Positions 1-45,800 of a stretch of DNA of 64,000 nucleotides are shown in pieces (positions within the stretch are counted from its first letter, which is position 1; each line of letters begins with the position of its first letter). Source of the stretch: Lampris incognitus (Eukaryota > Chordata > Actinopteri > Lampriformes > Lampridae); NCBI RefSeq assembly GCF_029633865.1, contig NC_079224.1:19185126-19249125 (forward strand), written 5' to 3'. The notes under the pieces are model-generated. The model was not told where the DNA came from. It was given only the letters and a program-made list of their open reading frames with translations, and did no database searches. Made by a program: the position numbers and the translations under genes.

Positions 1-30570
<30,570 letters not shown>

Positions 30571-33500
30571 GATTTGCTTACAAGGAGAATGTTTGTCTGG
30601 GGTTTTTTGTTTGTTTGATTTGTTTACAGCAGAAAATATAACAAAGAAGAAACTCATTATCAAAGAGGTAAACATTTTCCTATTGGAAGTTAAAAAAAGT
30701 GGAAACATTTTTTTATGTAACTCACAGCCAATATCTCAACTGAATAATCCTTTATATGTTACACTGTTAGACATACAGATGCCACCTCTATGTAAGAAAA
30801 GCTTTTAAGTGGTTTTCTTGAATCCATTTTCCTTTTCAGAATGAGTCATCATTTGGCAGATATTTCGTACTTAACTATTATATCCAAGGGAATCATAAAT
30901 GGAAAAATGGTTTGTATTACAATAATGTTAACTTACAATAATGTTAACTTATGCATACCAATAATGATATGTGCATTAGCATTTATTATGAACTTTACTT
31001 CATAACAAATAAATGGCTTAAAACAAAGCTCATAGAAGGCACAACTTACATTAATTTCATACTAATAGGTACAGACAGGAAGTAAGGTTTGCTATATAAC
31101 AATGCATGTTTTCCAGACATTTTAGTTATAATATTTTTATATGCAGCAACTCTTTATTTTACTCATCTTTCTATGGGCTACTCTTCCTGTCAACAAGATC
31201 TGTGCATATAATCAAAAAAATGTCTGATTCAGCTTGATAGCAACTGCTTTGGTAGGCTGTTTTATTAGCAAAGGAGAGGTCACTGGCAGGCTACTACACC
31301 AAACACATATTTGATATACAGTACATTATATTTAGCTTCTCTGAGCTTGCAGATACTCTAACAAATCAAAACATTGCATTAGCTACTTATCCTAAGCCTT
31401 TTAAAGGGGGTTTTAAAGGAAAATTGTGGGGTTTTTTTTACAGCTTGTGAGTTATTTTCCTAGTTTTTTCCATCGCGCATATCAGTTATGGTATCATTTT
31501 GCTCATTGGCCTCATTTTGGAGACTTTGGACTACTATTTAGACAGAGCTTTACAATGGTGTCTTACCGGGCAAACCAACATGAGCCTTCAACCCATCCTT
31601 TCAAAAACAACAAAAACACCTTAGTGCCTCATTTAGACTGTGATAATTGATAGATAATGATTTCTGATTATCTACAACTACTCGGTTGTGCTGGCCGGTC
31701 ATTTATTTGATGAGCACTGTTATTATTCCTATAAGTTGAACCAGTTGCTCAGCAATGTGATTAACTGTTTATTGGACATTTTGTTTAACTCGCACTTTCA
31801 TTTTCCCTTCCAAATATGCGGCTTAGATAATTGGGTTAAAGGTTCACTCAGTGGTTTCCCTATGGATGGTTGGATGGTTCTTCCTCACCTTGTGAAACAA
31901 CTGATGCGACACTGTTCTCTACTGCCACCTCTCAGTGCATGTGCAGCTGAGCCTCTCGACCAGATGTGACGACTCATCTAGTACACTATCGCTTCCACTC
32001 ATGTACGGTATTCAGTATTTGACCAGAAAAAGTAACGGCTCACAAGGAAAAGCAGATGGTAAAGACATGAGGGTGAACAAAATGAGTAGTTCAGTTAGTT
32101 ACCTGTCAAACATAAAACAAGCTGCATCAGCATCACTTGAAAATGCTTTGTCCATTTTCACAGCTTTCTGTCTGTAGAAGGCCGCACCAGTATTCACCCT
32201 CATTTTCTACCATTGGTGGTCTGAGTTTTTTCTTTTGTCTTTGTTTTTCACTTTTTAGGCCCAATTTTTTCAGACACCCCCCCCCCCCCTTGTGTCTGCT
32301 GGTAAGGTATCTTGATGATCCGCCACAGACTTGAGCCAAAGAGCGTGAAGCTCTTTTTTTTTTCTACAGCAAGTAAGTCCTTCTGGTTACACAGTCTGAG
32401 CATGTTAGTTAACATGCCAGTCTCCATAACAGGAGGATCTGCACTCTTATGCTAGTAAATTCTAAACCTCAGAAAAACATTTTCAGTCTTGATCTACTGT
32501 GAGTGTACATAATTTAAAACATTTAATGAATAAGGGCGGCACGGTGGCGCAGTGGATAATGCAGTCATCTCAAAGCAAGAAAGTCCTGGGTTCAAACCCC
32601 AAGGCTGTCCAACCTTGCAGGGCATCCTCTGTGTGGAGTTTGCATGTTCTCCTTGTGTCTGTGTGGGTTTCTTCTGGGTGTTCCGGTTTCTTCCCACAGT
32701 CCAAAGACATATAGGTCAGGTGAATCGGCCGTACTAAATTGTCTTTAGGTGTGAATGTTTGTTTGTTTGTGTGTGTGTGTTGGCCCTGTGATGGTCTGGC
32801 GGCCTCTCCAGGGTGTCTCCCCGCCTGCCGCCCAGTGGCTGCTAGGATAGGCTCTAGCATCCCCGTGGTCTGGATAGTGGATGGATGGATTGATGAATTT
32901 CTTAAATATATCTATTGTTTTTCAGGCCCTAACAAATCGCTTAGTGGTCCTTTAAATTGACTTTTTGAAACATATCTGAAGCTCATGTACTGTTTCCCCC
33001 TGGGATGCCATTGTAAAGCTGTCTCCAGCGGTGGTACCATATTCAAAATCTTGACATGAAACTGGAGAATAAAGATATCAATGTATAAAGCTGGCAAAAC
33101 TGCAGAAAAAGACCCGGGTCATAAAAGTGAAAATGGAATTGTCTTTTAGCCTTGTAAGCTAAACTGTTTGCTCAATAGCTAATGCTAACGTTCCTTTATG
33201 ACAAACTGCGGTGATAAAAATAAACCCTAGATTTTTTTTTTACATTTATAGCAAGTGGTGTGGCTAGCTAGTTGATGTCAATGTCAAAATAAGTCCTAGA
33301 TTGCAAATCAGTAGGCCAATGTAGGCAACTCATTAGCACAAATTTGGCACTGAGAATAAGAAGCATACGGAACAACTGTTACAGCATAATAAAAAGCATA
33401 CACTATCATCAGAATAATTTTGCATTGTAAATTTCAATGGCAAAATTTAACACCCGCTTACTAAGAGAACATTTATCCGAAATCCCTGCTCAATACACTT

Positions 33501-36500
33501 TCACACTATTTCATAGATTGGGAACAAATGACAGAAGCATTACATAACTAAATCTGAGCGACGGATTGGATCAGTTGTTAGCAATGTGCCATAGCTGTTC
33601 TAAAGCTCATGTGTAGGTGTCACGGATGTGTTATAAACCAAAGTTCATATAAAGTGTTTCCCACTCAAGTACTCAATAAATTGGGTTTTATTCTACAGAA
33701 ATAAATGTATTTATCACAGTTTTTCAAACTCCTTTAGAATTTACACCACTGGATCTTTAAAATCATAATAATAAATTTTACATTCAAAATCAAAGAAAAT
33801 TATTGATGTACAAAGGTCAAGTTACAAGTATAGCTTTTCAAAATAATAATTTTGTGTTAGCATTGTCCCTGTTAATTCAGGAACAGTGCATGACATTCAA
33901 ATACTTCAAGAATATTCATCATTGTTTTCTGGTCAGGGAAACTATTCAGTTCATAGCACATTTTGATTGATTGAAATTGATAAAGTGATCACTTAACCTT
34001 GGCAGCTAGTCAGAATTGAAGGAAGGATACTCATGTCAAGAAAAGAGAATATATGAAACAACGTTTTCAGTTTTTCTGTACTCCAGTATTTGCACAAGCA
34101 AAGAGAGAGAGAGAGATTGTTAAAAAAATATGTTGCTCATATAAAAAAGTACAATTTTCACAATCCTCAAAAATTGGAAAACTTCAATTACAGTTTGTTT
34201 GTCAAACACATTGAAGGGCTTTGTAACTAATAATCCCAGAATTATGTGCCTGATTTTGACTGTCGCTTGCACACGAGTCCCCTTTGACCATTTAATTTGA
34301 TTTGATGGATGTGGATTGCAAAAGCATGAATGCATGACAAGCTCCTTTTGTAATTAACTGTATAAAGAGCTTTGGGGCTGCATATGTAAAACTAATTTTT
34401 ACCTAATTTTTGTAATGTATTTATATTGGGAGATCATTTCAATGACACTCATGGAAGCAGTAAGGAAGACACCCAGATTTATCAAATTATGTATGTATTT
34501 TATATAAAAGAAGGAGATTTTCCTTGAGAACCTGTTTGCCTGTATTACAATTAGGTTGGTCATGTCATGGATCGCTATAGCAAATGGTAATAAAACCTTT
34601 TTCCATATTTTTGGTTTTTCACAATTGAATTAGCTTGCATACTCGGGGTATGTCAGTACACTGTGACATTCAAGTTTTCAATGAAATAGTTTTGACCCTA
34701 TTTAAATGTTGTCCGAGTAAAATAAGGTAAAATTCATCAGCTGTGCAGCGTATCTCCATTTTCACATTAAAATAACATTTAAATGGTTTGACCTCATTAC
34801 AAGACAGGGCACTGTTAAATCCCCCTGCTGACTGCATGTGTATGGAAAACAGGACAGATGTGCACAAACCTCAGCCTCCATTGCTCACTCATCCTTGTGA
34901 TTTTTTTTGGATTTTTTTTTTACCTTTTAAAGGTATAATAATTTTAAAATGTCAAGGTAAATGATGGTAGCATTATGTAGTTTCTGTTGGTATATGACAA
35001 TGTAATGTATTCACAGGGTTGACGAGATAGTTTAACTGTTTCGTTAGGATTGGTGAATTTACTTATTCATTGAAAAACAAAAACAAAAAGCTGTAAAATT
35101 TGATCAAAACAAACTGAAAAAATAGGAGCAGTCCAGGCAGAGAGATGCAGTGTTAAAATTGCATTATTAAAAGTTGTAGGGGTAATAATGACCTCTAAAT
35201 GAACTAGATGTCTATTGAAAAAGTAGAATAATTAATAACGAAAGTCTATAATAAAAGAAAAGATGATAAATAAGGATTGCAAAATGGAGCAAATGGATTA
35301 AAGCGAGTGGCTTTTATCATTAACACAATTTATCATACTTGGGTCATCCGGATAGCATAGCGGTCTATTCTGTTGCCTACCAACACGGGGGCCGTTGGTT
35401 TGAATCCCCTTGTTGCCTCCGGCTTGGTCGGGCGTCCCTGCAGACACAATTGGCCATGTCTGTAGGTGGGAAGCCGGATGTGAGTATGTGTCCTGGTCGC
35501 TGCACTAGCGCCTCCTCTGGTCGGTCGGGGCGCCTGTTCGGGGGGAGGGGGAACTGGGGGGAATAGCGTGATCCTCCCATGCGCTACGTCCCCCTGGTGA
35601 AAGTCCTCACTGTCAGGTTAAAAGAAGCGGCTGGCAACTCCACATGTATCAGAGGAGACATGTGGTAGTCTGCAGCCCTCCCCGGATCAGCAGAGGGGGT
35701 CGAACAGTGACTGGGACGGCTCAGAAAACAGTTTTGGCCAAGTACAATTGGGGAGAAAATAAAAGGGGGGGGGGGATCCCAAAAAAAAGAAAAAAGTATC
35801 ATACTTGGATTTTAGAGATGAATGTAAAAGTTTTACAAACTTTCAGTTTGAAACTAATAATAAACACTAAGCAAAAATGCCCCCCCCCCCCCCCAGCTTG
35901 CAGACGTCTGGCCACATGGCCTCCTAAGGCCTCCTGCTGCCAGAGACTCATCCCCACACCATCTACTGCTCCAGGTCAGTGTCTCACACCGAGCCCCCAC
36001 CTCATCTCAGTAGCCCAGGTCCGATGTTGAGGCTGTGAGCTTCTGGTGTCCTCATGCCCCTCTTCCACTTAACCTTGTTGACTACAACAGAAGCCGTCTG
36101 GATGGTGACCATGAATTTCTGTTAGTTGGTGAGTATTGTTAGTTGGTTTGTGAAAACCCCAGGGGACATGACCCACTGTTTTTCTGGTTTTAAAGTGTCC
36201 ATGTTGGCGCCGACAACTTCAACATGACTTAGCAACTGAGAACCAAAGAAAACGCTGCTTCCTGTCTGGACCCATCCCAGCACAGAGAAAAGGCTGTGAG
36301 GTTTTTGGGTGTACCTTATTTGTTTGCACCACTGGCTTTCAATTGAACAAGTATTTATCAGTCACTCTGGTTCCTTCTGTACCAGGAAGGACCCATACAG
36401 AGGAGAGGAGATTGGTATCCACCCCAACAGCCAGGGAACAAGTCTGCTGACTTTCAACTTGACACACCATCCATCCATGAAAACATCTGATCACATGGCC

Positions 36501-39500
36501 CCATCCAGCATCCACCTCCCGTACAGGGCTGTTCCAGTACACCTGCTTCAATATGTCTGTTCTAGGCCTGTGTTTCTAATGATCTCAATGTTTTTAATGT
36601 AAACACTGTTGCACAATGACATGAATGACATAACAGTAACCTTATCACTTTAAAACTTGTCATCGCTGATTGTCCATAATGTCACCTTTGAGCTCACAAA
36701 CTTTTATTATTTTTTTTTTACAATAGTTGAAATGTGGCTCGGTGAAGGTGATTTCATCCTCCGATTGAATCCTAGATCCCCCATCACCAACACAGGCTGC
36801 CCAGTATGCACAGGGGTATCGGTTACTTTTACAAACAGTTTTACTTGTTCATCCATTTCATTGGGTGACTTCACATCCTCTGAATTACCGAGTTTTATGA
36901 TCAGGGGTAATTCCTCTTGGTTATGCTTGTCAATTTACTGACACAATTTAAATATTACACACTACTGATGCTTGGGGACTTTAATATCCATCTGTGTTGC
37001 ATTGCCCATCTAGGGTGGCACGGTGTCCCAGTGATTAGCACTGTTGCCTCACAGCAAGAAGGTACTGGGTTCGAACACCAGACCGTCCCAGGTCCTTTCT
37101 GTGCAGAGTTTGCATGTTCTCCCTGTGTCTGCGTGGGTTTTCTCCCACCATCAAAAAGACATGCATGGTTAGGGTTCACACTCCTGTCCCTCTGAGCAAG
37201 GCAAAGGAAAAAACTGGAGTTGGTACCCAGGCGCTGCAGCTGCCCACTGTTGGCTCTTCTTACCTGTCTCATCTTAACCGCTTTGTTAACAAACTCTCAT
37301 ACACAATCCTCTGGTATCTGCCCTGATTCTGTAATAATAACTGATGATTATGCATCAGATCACAAGGCGGCTTTAGACAGCCCACCCTTTCCCAAAACCG
37401 TTTCAGTTTTTCATGTGATTTTAACTCTGAAAACCAAGTTCTCTGATGCCTTTCTTACACCCAGTCCTTTAGGTTGCTATCAGGCCGTCTCCATAACACT
37501 GCAAATCTGGTCAGAATGTAGGACTACAACTCCTCGACTTCAGAGGAGATCAGATAAAACACTGGCCATCTTACATGTGTATGTGTGTATGTGTGTGTGT
37601 CTGTGGTGGGAGGGGGGGGGGGGTCCCTAGGTCCAATTCACCTAATGCCTACACATAATCTCTGTCATTGTAAATATATATCATCCTGACACTGCTGACA
37701 TGTAGTTATGTACCCATGTTCCTCTCATGCCAACAGTCTTTTTACAAAAACTGCTTAACATATATAAAACAAGGTGCGTAGCGTAGCGGTCTATTCCATT
37801 GGGGATCGTTGATTCAAATCCCTGTGTTACCTTGGTCGGGCGTCCCTACAGACACAATTGGCCGTGTCTGTAGGTGGGAAACCAGATGTGGGTATGTGTC
37901 CTGGTCACTGCACTAGCGCCTCTTCTGGTCAGTCGGGGCACCTGTTCAGGGGGGAGGGGGAACTGGGGGGAATAGCGTGACCCTCCCACACGCTACGTCC
38001 CCCTGGTGAAACTCCTCACTGTCAGGTGAAAAGAAGCGGCTGGCGACTCCACATGTATCAGAGGAGGCATGTGGTAGTCTACAGCCCTCCCCGGATCGGC
38101 AGAGGGGGTGGAGCAGCGACCGGGACGGCTCGGAAGAGTGGGGTAATTGGACGGGTACAATTAGGGGGAAAAAGGGGGGAGGAAAAAAACCCATACATAA
38201 AACATACCTACAAAAAGCTGAACATCAAAAAAATAGCTCCAACTGACGGAAGACAAGTCTAAAATACTGCCACAGTCACCGTCTCACCATATTCCACGAT
38301 AACAAATGTGTGTTCCTCGGATTCATTCATAAAACTTGGGTGTAACTATGAACTCAATGAAGAGTTTAAAAGAGTTGTGCAACCGAACTGTCTCCACTTT
38401 GGGACAGTCTGAAAAGGTCACATCTTTCTTGTCTTTCAGTCAAATGGTAAAAGTTATTCCACGCCTCTGTCTCCTCTCCCATAGACCATCATAATTTGCT
38501 CCAAGATTATGAAGCGCACTTCCTGAGGAGCTCAAAGTGAAAACCTGTCCATTCTTTTACAAGACTCGTAAAAACTATTTTCTAATCTTTTCATCATTTT
38601 ATTGTTATGTGGGGGTGGGGGTTTGCCGTTCGTGTGTCTTTCTACTGTTGTCTTATCGGTGCTTTTACTGTTGGTGTTTTGTCTCACGCGTTGGAACAAC
38701 TGTTTTGAAAAGCGCTATGCAAATAAAGTTTATTTTTATTGTTATTGAAAAAAAATCATCAGGGGTGCCAATTTGGATTTAGCCCCACAGAGATGTCCTC
38801 TCTCTGGTTATCGGGGTGGTCAAATCCAAGTCTGACCAGCTGGGATAGAGGGATAATCTGTGTGTAAAAAAAAAAAATCACTTGTTTTAATTACACACTC
38901 ACAGACATTCAAATGCACGCACTCTCACTCTTTTTCTCTCTTTTTTGGGTCTCAAACATGTACATAAAGTTCAAATGCAGGCATAGAAGTACTTTATATA
39001 TGTCATTTATAAGACACACACACACACACACACACACATCAGAGAGGCAGACTGACACGCATTTGCAGAAATACACGCGATACATTTCCCATCAGTCAGT
39101 CCTCACAGTAGACAGATGCTTTGCCTTGAATTTAATGTGGGTCTGTGCATGAAATGCTGAATAAAATGTTACTTGAATAAATGTGACTTGGTAATTGATC
39201 TGATTTTCAAGCATTTGGACATGTGGCAGAGATTAGAGCTTCCTCGGAGAGAGAAAACATTTTTAAAAAGATTAAAAAAAGCACTATTTCTAATTACTGA
39301 AATGCACCAGCAGACAGTAAAACACCGCAATGTCAATGTAAGGTATTATAAATCGTTTCACTCAACAACGATCTGAGCATGAATAATATGGACACTCTAG
39401 AATTTGATAGAAAGTACATTTGATGGATTAAATTTCCTATGTGTGCCCTATATTTAAATAACAATGAATGAAACAAAGGTCAGTGGTGTCAGCATCTCTG

Positions 39501-39781
39501 TACAGCTTAATCATTATCAGTCGAAAAGACTACCGTGGCTGGGATTCATTTTTCAATGCGATGGTCATGTGCACTGTGGGCGGCACGGTGGCAGTCCTGG
39601 TCCTGGGATCGAACCCTGGGGTTGTCCAACCTTGGGGGTCATCCCAGGTTGTCCTCTGTGCGGAGTTTGTATGTTCTCCTCGTGTCTGTGTGGGTTGTCT
39701 CCGGGTGCTCCTGTTTCCTCCCACAGTCCAAAGACATGTAGGTAAGGTGAATCAGCCATACTAAATTGTCCCTAGGTGTGA

Positions 39782-39880
<99 letters not shown>

Positions 39881-42800
39881 TGTGTGAATGTGTGTGTGTG
39901 TGTGTGTCAGCCCTTTGACTGACTGGTGGCCTGTCCAGGGCGTCTTCCCGCCTGCCGCCCAGTGACTGCTGGGATAGGCTCCAGCATCCCCGCGACCCTG
40001 ACAGCAGGACAAGTGGTTTGGGTAATGGGTGGATGGATATGTTATGGCCTTCGCAGTCACCAGATCTCAACCCAATTGAACACCTATGGGAGCTTTTGGA
40101 CCGACATGTTAGACATCCCTACAACCCTGAGCAGGATAAGCGGTTTGGATAATGGATGGATGGATGGCCATGCGCATGTTTAAGTCTACCATTAATACAA
40201 CAGACACACAGTCAACATTGCTGGAGACAACTTATGAATGGATTAACCCATCTAACGACACCATGTTTTCCCAGAGATTGCTGTCAACCATTGTTCTTTG
40301 GGATAATTTTGGTTTCAATGTTTCCATCCTAACTTTGGTTCTTTTGTAGGTTGTGTCAAAAGGAGTTATTTTATTTGAATGCTTTGTTCAAGGGAAAAAA
40401 GGCCTGTACCATTCACCGCTATTAAAGATCACATTTACAGAACTTACAACCGAATGTTGTCTTTACTCTCAGCTAAAGCCACACCGTACAGACCGTCACT
40501 ATCTGATCACTCACAGGTCGTCACCCTCTCAAACAAAAAAAACAATAAGTAACCAGTAGGCGAGCCCTCCCCCATCTGCTCCACCAACCTCAGGCACGCA
40601 TACTGACCGACATAACATGCACTCCCATGATTGGCAGAGAGCAGGGGGATGATAGACTGACTCCGCTAATCAGAACACCCAACAGTACAGGGTTGCTACA
40701 TTACCCCCCTACTGCAAAGTTCCTCATTCTCGAGGGACAGAGTCTCCTCTCTAAGTACATCATTTCCTTTTGGAGTTTTTTTTTTTTTTTGCGATGGAGA
40801 GTTAGGTAGACTACTGACATGTCCGGTGAGACCAGAGCGCATTCTTGTCCTCTCCAGGAACCTAGGGTCTCACTAATATTTGTCATCCCCTTAGTGGTCA
40901 AACAAAGTCTCTGAAGGACTTGGAGGCCTCCTCTGCCTTCATGGATGTGCTACCTGGGGGGCTGGAGACAAGGGATCAGTGACCGAGGAGGACTCAGCCA
41001 CCAGAGGAGGGACAGAGAAAGAGGAGGTGGGTGACTCAGTTACTGGCGGGCGGTTGCTGCCCTGTGAGTCCAGGGACCAGGACAGGGTTGCCGGGGGGAA
41101 AGATAAGAAGGCTGGGGATGCAGTCTCTGGAGCCCCCTGCATTGCCACAAGGAAGATGGCAGGGGAGTGAGCAGCTACCAGTGTCCCCGATGCATGTGGG
41201 GAAGAGCCCCCTCTGTAAGGGGCCAGTCTGTTTCTATGCAGCACCACTTTCCTCCCCTTGGATGGCAGCTGCATCCTGTAAACGACCTCCCCCAATCTCT
41301 CCAGTATTCTGCAAGGGCCTGCTCACTGACTGTCAAGCTAGACACCAGCTTTTTTTCAACGGAAGGCTATAGACCCAGACCAACTCTTCAGCCAGAGAGT
41401 GCCTTCCTTGTGTCCTCACATCATAGTTCTGTTTTTGCCTCACACTGGCTCTCTGCTGCTGCTCCCGGGCAAAAACGATGGCTGACTCAAGGTGGTCCTG
41501 CAGCCTCCTGGCATACTCAGGACCCGGGGAAGGGTCTGGGGAATCTGATGGCTGACCAAAAGCCAACTCTGCTGGGGGGGGGGGGTGTTGGGCGTGCAGG
41601 ATATGGTCTCCTGAACAGCAGAGCGACATGATATGTGCACCAAGAGTAGATGGTCATCCCAGTACCATTGCGAAGAGAGGATGGCCAGCTGCTGGTCCAA
41701 GGTGCGATGGAATCTTTCTACCAAGCTGTCACTCTGGGGCTGCAAGGAGGTGGTGCAGGTCTTGTGTATGGTCAGATGCTCACACATGGAGGCAAAACAC
41801 CCGGGACTCAAAGAAATTAAATATTAAGCTACAAGTCTTACTTTTTCCTTGTAATGTCAAGATGGCTCTTTGACCTCAGAGAACCAGCCAGAAGTAAATG
41901 GCACGCTTTGCTCTCTGCTAATCAATATAGCGATCTCTGCTAATACAAACTTTATTTAAATGTGGCCAGAAGTGGCAATGCTAAATAAATGAAAGACCAG
42001 GGACATGGTGGGATAAGATAAGACAGAGGATAAGCTAAACTTTATCATGATGTATGTCAGGTATTCACGCCATCTAATCACGGCTGCCAACTGACCTCAG
42101 ACAGTACTACGAGACCCACCACAGTGGGGCTGGAATTACAGAAGTTTCCGACCCCCCCGCCCCGCAGAATCGGACTCCCCTTCATGTCAAACGGGTTACC
42201 CCTGACCCCCCCCTTAACCCCTTAACCCTAACCCGTTCATGCAAAGGGGAGTCAGAAAATTCTATAACACCGGCAGTGCAGCAAGGGGGACATTTTCAAC
42301 TAAAAGATGATTTTTTTTTTACATCCAGAAATGGTTTGGTAATGTTGGCCAATGTTAAAACCAGATCCGGTTTTGATAAGTTTCATCAGGTAGCAGGCAT
42401 GTAGACATGTCTACAGCTCAAAAAACGCGAGTACGGTTTTAATCACATTTTAGATAATACCATTAATAGTCAATCTTCAAGTAAAGTTTAATTTGAATAG
42501 CCCAAAATCACAAGGTACGGCTTTAAAGGGCTTTAATACTTCAGGATAAATCTTGTTCAACATATAGTATATCCATCCATCCATCCATTCCAGCAGTCAT
42601 TGGGCGGCAGGCGGGGAGGCACCCTGGACAGGCTGCCAGGCCATCATAGGGCAGGCTCCTAATTCACTCAGTTAATTTTCCTCATCGGATTATTTGTCTC
42701 TATCTGGCACCACATGCATTTGCTGTGTCCATGCCAATGTAATAATGCAAAGCTCTTTACCCACAATAGACTTATTCTTAAATGCAATAGTATACCAGGT

Positions 42801-45800
42801 CAGGGGTCTGAAGGCTTTCTACAACATCATCATCAGAATAATATCATACATATAGCATATTTATAAAAAAAAGGTGATTTGTTTTAACAATTATAAATCA
42901 CAGTTGTTATGCATTCACTTGAAATTTATATATTCTGTGTTCTACCAAATGAACACATTGCTTAAAAGTGATCTTGATACAGCTGATATAGCATCAGATT
43001 TTGTAGCTCTAAGATATCAGTTGAGGCCCAGTGAGCATGGATCACATCACCCAGGGCTTAACCTGGACAGCATAGACTACAGTGGGGTGTGCACTACTGC
43101 GTGTAGGGGAAGTCAGGCCAAATAAAAGTATAGTCCCATTTAAATTCACATTCAGTTCTTAAGAGGTGCGTGTCAAAAACTAATCAGTCTGGCTATATTT
43201 CATTCTACATAACAATTCAAAGTCATTTACATGTGGGTCAGCTTGGGTAAAAGTAAATGGGTCCGCGGTGGTGTAGCGGTCTAAGCATCGGCTCTGTGTC
43301 GATGCAGTTGCCCACTGGGGACTGGGGTTCGCGCCCCGGTCTCGTCAGATCCGACTATGGCCGGACTCGACGAAGCAGCGATCATTGGCAACGCTGTCTT
43401 CGGGAGGGGGGCGGAGTCGGCTTGTGTTCGTCACGTGAATGCGTCTCTGTGTGTGTCGGAAAAACAGTGGTTCGGCTTGGAGTCGCCTTGTCACGAAAGG
43501 GGCGAGGCGGTCTCCTTCGAGACTGCCGGCCGGAGAGATGCAGTTGGCGAACGCATACAGTGCGAGGGTGGGTGTTTGAATTAAAATAGGGATCGATTGG
43601 CCACTAAATTGGGAGAAAAAAGGGAAAAATCAGCAATAAATTTATAAAAAAAAAAGTAAATGAAAAGGTATTGCAGCTGCCCAAACTAAGAAAAAAATGT
43701 CGTTGAGGAGATGACACCTACCTGAACTTCCTGTGGTGATCAGTAACCGTCTCATGATCACCCGTTTGGTGCTTGCCAACGACCAAAGGGCAACAGTTGT
43801 GAGTGCCTATGCCCTACTTTAGACTCTGAAGAGGAGGTAAAACATACCTTCTATGCCTGCTTAGATGAGACACTGTCAAGAATCCCCAAGGAGGATAAGC
43901 TTATTCTCCTAGGAAACTTCAATGCCAGAGTTGGCCGGGGTCAACACCTCTGGAAGGACACTATAGGAAAGGAAGGCATCGGGAACATCAATTCCAATGG
44001 CGTTCTGCTTCTTAGCAAATGTTCTCAGTATGACCTCACCATCACTAACACTCTGTTTCACCAGAAAAGCTAATTTAAGGCATCTTGGAGACACCCCGGC
44101 TCCAAACGGTGGCACCTCCTCAACTGTCATTGTACAAACCAGGGGCCGCCATGACGTGAACATTACAAGGGCCATGATCGACGCAGATGACTGCTGGACA
44201 GATCATCACCTCATTCGCTCCGTGATGTCCATCAAACTCAAGAGGAAGAGGAAGGTTCAAAAGAAGCAGATCCGGCCAAGACTGAAACTTGAGAGCCTGA
44301 ATGAAACTGCCACCCAGCAGCGACTTCAGGCCTCTCTTGGGGAAACCCTCCAACAGGAATATCCCAGTGACATTGAGAAGCACTGGAGCCTGCTCAAATC
44401 CATCATCCTTAACACCTGCAAAATCATACTTGGGTGCAAGTCCAGAAAACACCAGGACTGGTTTGTTAAGAATGACACAGAGATAGAACAGCTCATCTCC
44501 AAGAAAAGGAAAGCCTTTCATGCCTGGTAAAATGATGTAACCTGCAAGGCTAAAAGAGTGACTCACTCCATAGCCAAGGCAGACATCCAGAGACGGTTGA
44601 GAGAGCTTAAGAACTCTTGTTGGACAGAAAAGGCTGTGGAAATCTAGCGACTGGCAGACTTGGGTGACACTAGAGGTTTTTTCAGCACTACTAAGGTCTA
44701 AATATGGTCCAAACAACCATGGCTTAACCCCCCTCAAAGGACAGGCGGGAGCTGCTGAAGGACAAGTCTATTAACACCTGATGGATGGAGCACTTCCAGG
44801 AACTCCTCAACTGCAACAGCACAGCTGAACCAGACATTGCCAGCCACATTCCTCAGAGTCACATCAGAGAAGACATTGGTGTACCTCCCACCATGACAGA
44901 GGTTCAAGATGCCATCAGGAGCCTTAAGAACAATAAGGCAACCAGTTCAGATAGGATCCCAGCTGAGATCTTCAAGGAAGGTGGACCAGAGCTCCTGTAT
45001 CACATTCATGCCTTCCTCCTCAAGGTCTTGGAAAAAGAAGAACTTCCCTCAGAGCTCAGGGATGCTCTAATAGTGGCCATATTCAAGAAAGAGGGCAATG
45101 CAGAATGTGGAAACTACAGGTACATCTCACTCCTGTCAACAACAAGCAAAGTCCTCGCTCGCATCCTCGCAAACTGACTGCTACCACTGGCTGAGGAAGT
45201 ATTCCCAGAATCTCAGTGTGGCTTCCGCCCATCCAGAGGTACAGCAGACATGATATTTACAGCACACCAACTCCAGGAAAAATTTTGTGAATAAAGGCAG
45301 CCTTTGTACATGGCTTTCATAGACCTGACAAAGGCCTTTGACTTAGTAGACTGCCTGGCTCTGTCGAGCACACTATCAAGATATGGCTGCCATGACAAAT
45401 ACATCAGAATTTGAGGCTTCTACATGACGGCATGTCAGTCACAGTGCTCAGCAACAGCAGTTTTGAGTCAGAGCCCTTCACTGGGGAAACAGGCATCAAA
45501 TAGGGATGCATCATCGCACCCACCCTGCTTGCCATCTTTATTGGTGCCAAACTCCACCTCACTGGTGAAGAGCAGCCACGGGGATCCCAATCCTATACAG
45601 AACTGACGGCAGGCTCTTCAACCTTAATAGGTTCAAGGCCAAGAGCAAACTCTGCGACACCACCACCATGGAGCTTCAATATGCAGATGACAACGACATT
45701 GCAGCACACTCCGCAGAGGACCTCCAGGACATTCTGAATGCCCTTGCCAAGGCATACAGAGCCCTGGGTCTAACATTAAACACCAAGAAGACCAAAGTCC